Source of the DNA: Favolaschia claudopus | Lineage: Eukaryota; Basidiomycota; Agaricomycetes; Agaricales; Mycenaceae | Direction of reading: 5' to 3' | DNA length: 64,000 nucleotides | Assembly: GCA_037176885.1 (NCBI GenBank) | Contig: JAWWNJ010000134.1 | Location: 310,001 to 374,000 of the forward strand | In this document: one piece after another, positions 57,774 through 64,000 of the stretch | Numbering within the stretch: the first letter of the stretch is position 1 | Layout: the number at the start of each line of letters is the position of its first letter | Notes under the pieces: generated by a model | Told to the model about the DNA's origin: nothing | The model's database searches: none | What the model saw: the letters and a program-made list of their open reading frames with translations, nothing else | Made by a program: the position numbers and the translations under genes

Positions 57774-59608
57774 ATGAGGCGTCTACTTGGATCACTGTCT
57801 ATCATATTTGCAGGATTGCATCTCCAGGTGAACGCATTATTTGAACACACCTTCCAATCTTTCCCTCTCGCCGTCCAACCGTTCACAATCCTCGAACGGT
57901 CCCCCAAATACGATCCGGAAGATATCAACTTATACCTAGTATGTCCCAACGGCGGAGCAGTTGCGGATCCCGGCGCCGCGATATACAAATCCAACGGCGA
58001 ACTCGTGTGGGCCAACTCGACATTCGGAGCGTGCTTCAACTTCAACTTGCAAACATTCGACGGCGAAGATTTTCTCACATTTTGGGTTGGTGCGGGCTCC
58101 CCCGCCGCCGGAGGGCAGATGGGCTTCGGGACGGTTATCATGATGAACTCACACTATGAGGTCGTTATGAATGTATCTGCCGTAAATCCCGAAGGAACCG
58201 ACGTTCACGAATTCAATATCGTGAAGCCCGAGAACAGGACGGCGCTCATGACGGCCTTTCATACTATTCCGGTATGTCCGTTTCAAGGGTATTGCAGAGA
58301 CCTCATGAGTTCATTTTAGATGGATTTAAGCTCGATTGGTGGACCGGTTAACGGATGGGTACAGTGATATAAATTCAGCATGAGAAAAATTTTCTTTGAC
58401 TTATGTGCGCTGTCAACAGTACTCCAACGGTGTCATTCAAGTGAGTCCGATGCAAACCCGTTCAGTATAAATAACCACCTAAATCTAGGAAGTTGATATT
58501 GCGAGCGGGGCGGTGCTGTTCAATTGGACAACATTCGATCATATCGCGCTGGAGGAATCATGTAAGCTGGTCCTCTGAGTAGGTTCAATGAGTCGTAATC
58601 ATAGAAGTTCAGTCAACAACATTTCTTTGACGGGTGAAGGCTTTGCTGAAGAAAGACCATTTGACGCCGTCCACATCAACGCCATAGACAAAGTACGAGC
58701 TGCTTTGGATATTCTGAACGGAAATCTTTAATTTTCTGCAGGATAGTGAAGGCAATTATATTATCTCCGCCCGCCATACCCAGACAATCTACAAGATTGC
58801 CGCGAATGGGACAGTCCTATGGCGCCTCGGCGGGAAGATGTCCGACTTTACGGCCATCGGGAACGGCACCGAGTTCCATTGGCAGCATCATGCTCGGTGG
58901 CGAATGAATCAGACCCATATCTCACTCTTTGACGATGGAGCAGCAATATTGGACGGGAATGTTACGTTCATTGACGAAGCAGAAGCGACGGGGAAATATC
59001 TGAAAATAGATCAGAAGGCAATGACTGTATCACTCGCCAAAATCTTCAAGCCTGGTCCGAGTGCGTATGCCAAAAGAGTCTCAGACTGAACGATTCACGT
59101 TTTTTGTTGTTAAGGCCGCAACTTTAGTTTAGCGGAGGGAAGCGTTGAGTTCTATGGAAATGAAGTTCTCGTCGGATATGGTTTTCTTCCCTGGTTCGAG
59201 GCATATTCCTTCAACACTGAGGAGAGACTTTTCTCCGCAGTTGTTGGTCCGAATGATCCCTCGTTACGAAACAACAACGCAGGCATCAATAACTACCGGG
59301 CATTCCAGACCACAACTCAACGATTCATTGGACATCCTACCCAGCCGCCGAATGTGTCTCTTACAGATGGCAATATATTCGTATCCTGGAATGGTGCAAC
59401 TCACGTAGCCTCATACACGCTCTTAACGGGACATTCGCCAGAAAATCTCTCGACCACGGTGGCCACTGTACCCAAATCAGGTTTCGAGACGAGGATAAGC
59501 TCAAGGGGGAGCCAACAGTTCATTGCTGTGGCGGCCAACGCCGCCAACGGCACGGTATTGGGAAAGAGTTTGGTTTATAGGACCGGCAGTTCGGATTCCG
59601 TTGTTTGA
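57774..59608 (+). CDS. Secreted arylsulfotransferase-like (ASST) protein
   Basis: Starts MRRLLGSLSIIFAGLHLQVN, a clear signal peptide. The first long exon contains FTILERSPKYDPEDINLYLV, GAAIYKSNGELVWANS and FDGEDFLTFWVGAGSPAAGG. Later exons give EVDIASGAVLFNWTTFDHIA, DAVHINAIDKDSEGNYIISA, GTVLWRLGGKMSDFTAI and WQHHARWRMNQTHISLFDDG, then a C-terminal beta-type domain ending TGSSDSVV (TGA at 59606-59608). These are the landmarks of the fungal arylsulfotransferase family: a beta-propeller with repeated NGTVLW-like units and a His-rich HHARW loop. Many Asn glycosylation sites support secretion. The family name comes from bacterial PAPS-independent aryl sulfotransferases; whether fungal members transfer sulfate is not known. 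No disabling change seen. Confidence 0.82.
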
Positions 59609-59929
59609 AAAGAGGGGTTGACAAAATAGTTCGCAGTAGCCAATGGACGTAATTTTATACTACGCACTAAATTTTTCTCTCGTGCGCCAAAAGGTGTTAA
59701 ATTTGCAGCGGCTCGCTTAATGTTCACCCATGTTTCGTAAATCCGACTGTGGGGGACACGGTGGGAGGAGATCGTTTTAATTATTGACTGGAGACTGTGA
59801 CGCACCTTGGCCCTGATACCCGCCCTCTCCTCCCACCCTCAGAACATCTTTGCAGATATTCTATTCGCTATCTCACGGCAGATGGCCGACGAGATTGAGA
59901 ACGGCGAATCATGCCGAATGGTCGGCGAT

Positions 59930-61090
59930 TGATATTCGCTATTGCCAGTAATATACGCGGAGGTGGCAACCGGCTGAGTTCCACTGTTGATCGCCGGACT
60001 CCAATGCTGTTCGGCAGCCCGGCATTGGACTCCAGTGGACCTTTCACTGGACTACACTGGATTCCGTTGGATTACATTGGAGGCCGTTGGAGGCCGCTGC
60101 CCACCAATTTCCAGTGTAATCCAGTGGAGTCCATCGATTTTTCACAATGTTCCGGGCTCAAACAATTTAGCTAGCGCGGCATATTGGCGGCATATTCGAA
60201 TTATATCGGCGTCCGAGTCGAGGGTCAACTTGTCGAGTGTACCGTATAATTACGTTCAATTCGGATGTCCCGCGTCACGCACCCCCGTGTCGATCCGAAC
60301 TTTGCGTTTTGGTCCCGCGGTCACAATGGTCGTTGTCGAACGTCTTGTGCGTCACGGTGAGAAAAAAAGCGTCCAGATTGTGCAAAAAAGAGAAGATTTT
60401 GCGGTTTTGAAATTTTTTTCTTCGAAATTTTGCGCCTGGTCACGCAAAATTTTCCGTTTGTCGAGTTGTCGAATCGGTTCCACAGGGTCACGCGTCACAC
60501 CCCCTGTCGAATTGAACGTAATTGTACGGTATTTTGCCTTGAGTCCTTTTTTCTACTGAAAACAAAGAAGGCAAATACAGGACTCACTTATTTGTCATCT
60601 CTAGATCATGCAGCAAAGCAGACTCGAGGGAGTCTAAGGATTGATTCATTTTGACAATAGACAATAGAAGAGGATCAAGTATGAACAAGTCCAACCAAGA
60701 CAGTATACCCCGGGCTCGCGTTAGTTTTCAACTTATTGAACCGTGAGTAACGAGGGTTAAAACCGTCCGGAACTTGAGCCAAACACACAAAATTCAACTT
60801 CACTTATGCAAATTCCTCTGAGATGAGTCTAAAAGTTGCTATAAACTTGATATTTCCCGAAAGAACCAGCACTCTCCGCTGACTCCCGACGATTTCCACC
60901 AGAATCCAGTGCGGATATGTGTGTGGGTCAGTGGGAAACAGCGAGATCAACGGACTTCGCTGCCGTCACTGGATCACATCGTCCAGCAGTGTCCACCAAT
61001 GTCCACTGGTGGCCAGTGGTGGCCGCCAACGAACTTTCCACCGGCGGGCATATTACTCGCTATTGCGCGTGCGTATATCGTAGTGAGTTT
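59930..61090. repeat. Possible old non-autonomous element with CCAGTGG-rich ends
   Basis: ATTCGCTATTGCCAGTAATAT near 59935-59955 and ATATTACTCGCTATTGCG near 61048-61066 face each other as partly inverted sequence. Just inside each, words such as CCAGTGGA, CCACTGG and ACTGGA are repeated (about 60015-60140 and 60960-61025). No coding content and no clear target duplication found. Confidence 0.3.
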
Positions 61091-63299
61091 TTGCACTTCT
61101 GCGTCCCGATGACTGATTTTCTATAAAAATTGATGGCAAGTTGAATCTTCGTGCTATCCTCCTCCGAAACCTCAGTGGTCGGTGTCTGTACTCGGCGGAA
61201 CAAAACGCGAGCCAAAGCTGATGAGCCACCATGCCGACATTACCCGATGCTCTCGGCATTCTGCGGCTCAGCCTCATCTTGCTCCATTGCGAGAAGGCAT
61301 CGACGGCTGCGTTTATGCAATAATGCACTGGGAAAGGTAAATCCCCTTGGTTGAACTTGGTCTGTTCCCGCAGAAGTGCAAGATCTATCATGCGTTTCGA
61401 TCGTGGTTCTCTGTTGAAGATGAACACATCGCAGTTGGATGAACATATTTTCCATCTGGGAAACCCCACTGTGAGCCGAGCTAATTCTATCATTCTTGGA
61501 TTCCGAAAATGTGGAGATAAAATGCCGACAAGAAGCGCAAACGCGGTATCCCTGTGAAAAAGGGCACGCGACGAGCAAGTACTTCTCTGATAATCCTGTG
61601 TATTAAGACAGTATCTTGTCGCCTGGATAATTGAAATCGACTGAACCCGTAATTCTGATTCGGCCTGCGTGGAGGAGCAGAGCAAACACCGCCAGAAAAT
61701 AGGAGCATATGGACGAATTTTCTCGCGTATCTGACGAAAGCTGAGACGAATTGCACAAATTTGCGAGTCAACACGAATTAGGTATCGTGCTGGCCCGAAT
61801 AGCCTGAATTTCGGAGGATAGTGGCAACTTCGCGAAAACGTGCTTTGACTTCGAATTCTTTGACCCTGGCGCGGGCAGGAGAATTGTTCGACTATCCTGG
61901 ATGTTTGCGGGGCAGATCCACTTACTCGGTATTGACGTCGGAGACCTCTGCTAGAGAGAAAGATTCAAGCACGATGAGCCTCGGTGATGTCAGGATCGCC
62001 TGCTCTGCTTACATATGCGGTGGGAACGTGCGGAAATGAAGGAGCCGAAGTATTTTGCGGAGACTTCCCAAGATGGATACATATGAGGCGTGCCATTCAT
62101 TCGAAAGATATGTAGGTGTCGCAAAGTGTAGACGTAAAGACAGCTACCCAGGACAGCCAGACAGCAAGAATTGACACTAAGCTCGCGAGGGACAGAGGTG
62201 AAGTCCTTCGCAACTCCGTTTTCCAGGTATGTGAACGATGACCGCTATAGAGGTCGCTGACTGAGCGAGGAAGTAGAAGTAGTCAGCCACTAGTCAGCCA
62301 CAGAATTGACGAATTTTGTTTGCGGAAGTTGCGAAGTGACCGAAGCGATAGAAGCGGGCAACGGTTCTCAGGCGCCTCGCCGGCTAGGTGCGCTTGAGAG
62401 ACGAACCGAGGAGATATGTTCTGAGCCAAGGAACAGGTGAGCAAGTGTTGAGTAGAGGCAGACCAGGCATGCCAGCGCCAAAGTCCAAGCATTCGAGAGT
62501 CAAGACGACCTTGGGGGGTCGAGGAGCCGTAGGAAGACGGGTGAACTCATTAACCGGGGTGATATATCTGTCTCGAAGTACTGGAGCGTGAAGGTTGTCT
62601 GTGGCTTGATGGGTAGAGGAGACAAGAGGTGTGCCAGTACTTCAAGACGATTAGTCTTACTGGATGCCCGCCGGGGTAGAGCTACTGAGTGCGCCAGAGA
62701 TATTCTATACATACTTGCTTTGACGGCCGAAACGATATGGAGAAGGCGGCTGGGAAACCTTATTTCCCGAAATTCAGAATAGCTCTCCTACTGAGAGAAA
62801 TACTCACCCCGATGTCTGGTACAGTAGATTCCATAACGACGGCTCATTTCGCGTACATTCCGGTCTCCCCGACACCACCGACGCAAATTAAGGGTCGGTA
62901 GTGAGCCAGAAAGCGCACATCTTGCCCAGGGTTTCCTTGCTACGAGCAGACAGCGAGAGAGTCAGGCAGGGCAGCGACAAAAGTGAGACGGAGTCTCGAA
63001 GCCGTCAGGCTCCCGTTCAGGAAGGAGAATGACACGCGGAGTCTAGGCACGGAGATCGGTTGAGCACGTGGCCACTGATTTCCACCAAATTTTTGGACAT
63101 TGACCGATATTTCTCCGCTCACCGCACAATTAAATCCAGCACATTTGCAGTGTTTCCGTGGTTTTTGCCTCGATTTGGCCGTCGAGGACCCGCTTTGATG
63201 CTTGTATTCTCCATTTTACGGGAAAAAGTCATGAAATTTGGCAGACTTCTTGATGCGTGGGATGATTGATCCTGGTTTGATCTTCTTCCATAGCCGGAG

Positions 63300-63990
63300 A
63301 CCGCAAAAAGTAACTTGAGGGTGGTTACTTGTACTTTGATGGCCGGTTATTTTGGCTGGGCGTACGTTGCGTTACTTTACTTTACTTTGATGTACTTTTC
63401 CCACGCGTGGCTAAAGTTACTTTAAGTTACTTGTACTTCTAGGCTTACAATATGACCGCAAAAAAAGACTTTGTAGGTCGCATATACGGTATTAGTAGGC
63501 CCTATCAATGAATATAACACGTCTTCAAGACTTCGTGCTCACTCTTTATGGCTAATCCTACACCACTTATCCTCCTGTCCTACACCCCCTTGGCAGTGAG
63601 TATTTGACTCAATGTGTGGGATCAGTGCTAAGGATCTACCTCTGGGAAGCAATGGAGCCTCTATTTATCTTGTTCAATTGCTTTTTGTGTCGAACTGAAC
63701 TCATACGAGTTCAACCAGTCTGACTTCTACGCGCCAAGTATTACTTCGCAACCTTTTGAAGTGCTTCTTACAGTTAAATAGTGCGCTGGGGTACTTTTAT
63801 TCGGTGCATTAGCGCAAAGTGGTCTTAACTTGCCTTACTTTACTTCACGTTACTTGTACTTGACTTTACTTACCCGCCCAAGTCCATCAACGAAAGTTAC
63901 TTTTGCCATCAGATGGCATCAATTACAGCCAAGTAGGCAAGTAAACGCAAGTAACTGTGACTTTTCACTTATACTTCACTCTGAAGTCAT
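63300..63990. repeat. AAGTAAC/GTTACTT-rich element-like region
   Basis: The words GTTACTT, TTACTTTACTTTACTT and AAGTTAC recur in both orientations in 63305-63445 and again in 63820-63980, with unrelated sequence between. The pattern of repeat-rich ends around a plain core is like a MITE-type element. The right part reaches almost to the window end, so the far edge may be cut. Confidence 0.4.
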
Positions 63991-64000
63991 GGGGAGTATA

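Larger units (their letters stand above)
59609..64000. other. 4.4 kb without a convincing gene; scattered repeat remnants
   Basis: Open frames here are short, overlap on both strands and show no family text. Two repeat-rich parts stand out: 59930-61090, with CCAGTGGA-type words near both ends, and 63300-63990, with AAGTAAC-type words near both ends. The stretch 61100-63290 shows nothing that I can name. Confidence 0.45.

Noticed and set aside
61100..63290. Several 60-110-codon open frames
   Set aside because: They conflict on both strands, lack splice-consistent partners and show no family text.

Overview
The window looks like nuclear DNA of an agaricomycete (mushroom-forming basidiomycete). 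Genes are split by many short introns (about 45-70 nt), mostly GT-AG. The protein families are ones typical of that group: an OPT oligopeptide transporter, a fungal arylsulfotransferase-like secreted protein, seven-transmembrane receptor-like proteins, an NmrA-like protein and a DUF6729/DDE-like protein. All exon models come from reading the sequence by eye; several were checked by reading-frame arithmetic. No homology search was possible.

Layout. 1-19.5 kb is host-type sequence: a multi-pass membrane protein (1808-4183, +), a long transposase-like zinc-ribbon protein (5432-9526, +), an NmrA-like oxidoreductase-fold protein (11836-13200, +), a small Arg/Pro-rich and coiled-coil ORF (13606-13908, +), a type I membrane protein (13928-15422, -), a previously hidden four-exon cysteine-rich small protein (15858-16455, +) and a 7TM protein (18106-19480, -).

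19.9-38.1 kb is one large CACTA-like (En/Spm) DNA transposon of 18,248 bp. It has 447-bp terminal inverted repeats, CAC...GTG ends and a 3-bp AGT target duplication. It carries a Tnp2-type transposase gene on the minus strand, interrupted by a nested 2.35-kb element with its own long inverted repeats and a 5-bp duplication. It also carries five other genes: a CPHG-repeat protein, a WD40 protein with a membrane anchor, a 211-aa protein, a 624-aa coiled-coil protein and a 715-aa RLPPGP-repeat protein. A short inverted-repeat DNA motif (consensus GRCG-GCARA-CGYC) is scattered between and inside these genes and may be the binding site of an element-encoded protein.

The right 8.7 kb of the element plus 1.26 kb of flank (29384-39389) is followed by a nearly identical direct copy (39406-49411). 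The copies are 10,006 bp each and are separated by a 16-nt filler that matches sequence inside the unit. The second copy repeats four cargo genes and the right terminus but has no left terminus or transposase.

49.4-64 kb is host-type again: the OPT transporter (49753-54204, +), a second 7TM gene (55073-56970, +) with a 467-bp insertion in its last exon, the arylsulfotransferase-like gene (57774-59608, +), and about 4.4 kb with no convincing gene but with remnants of small repeats.
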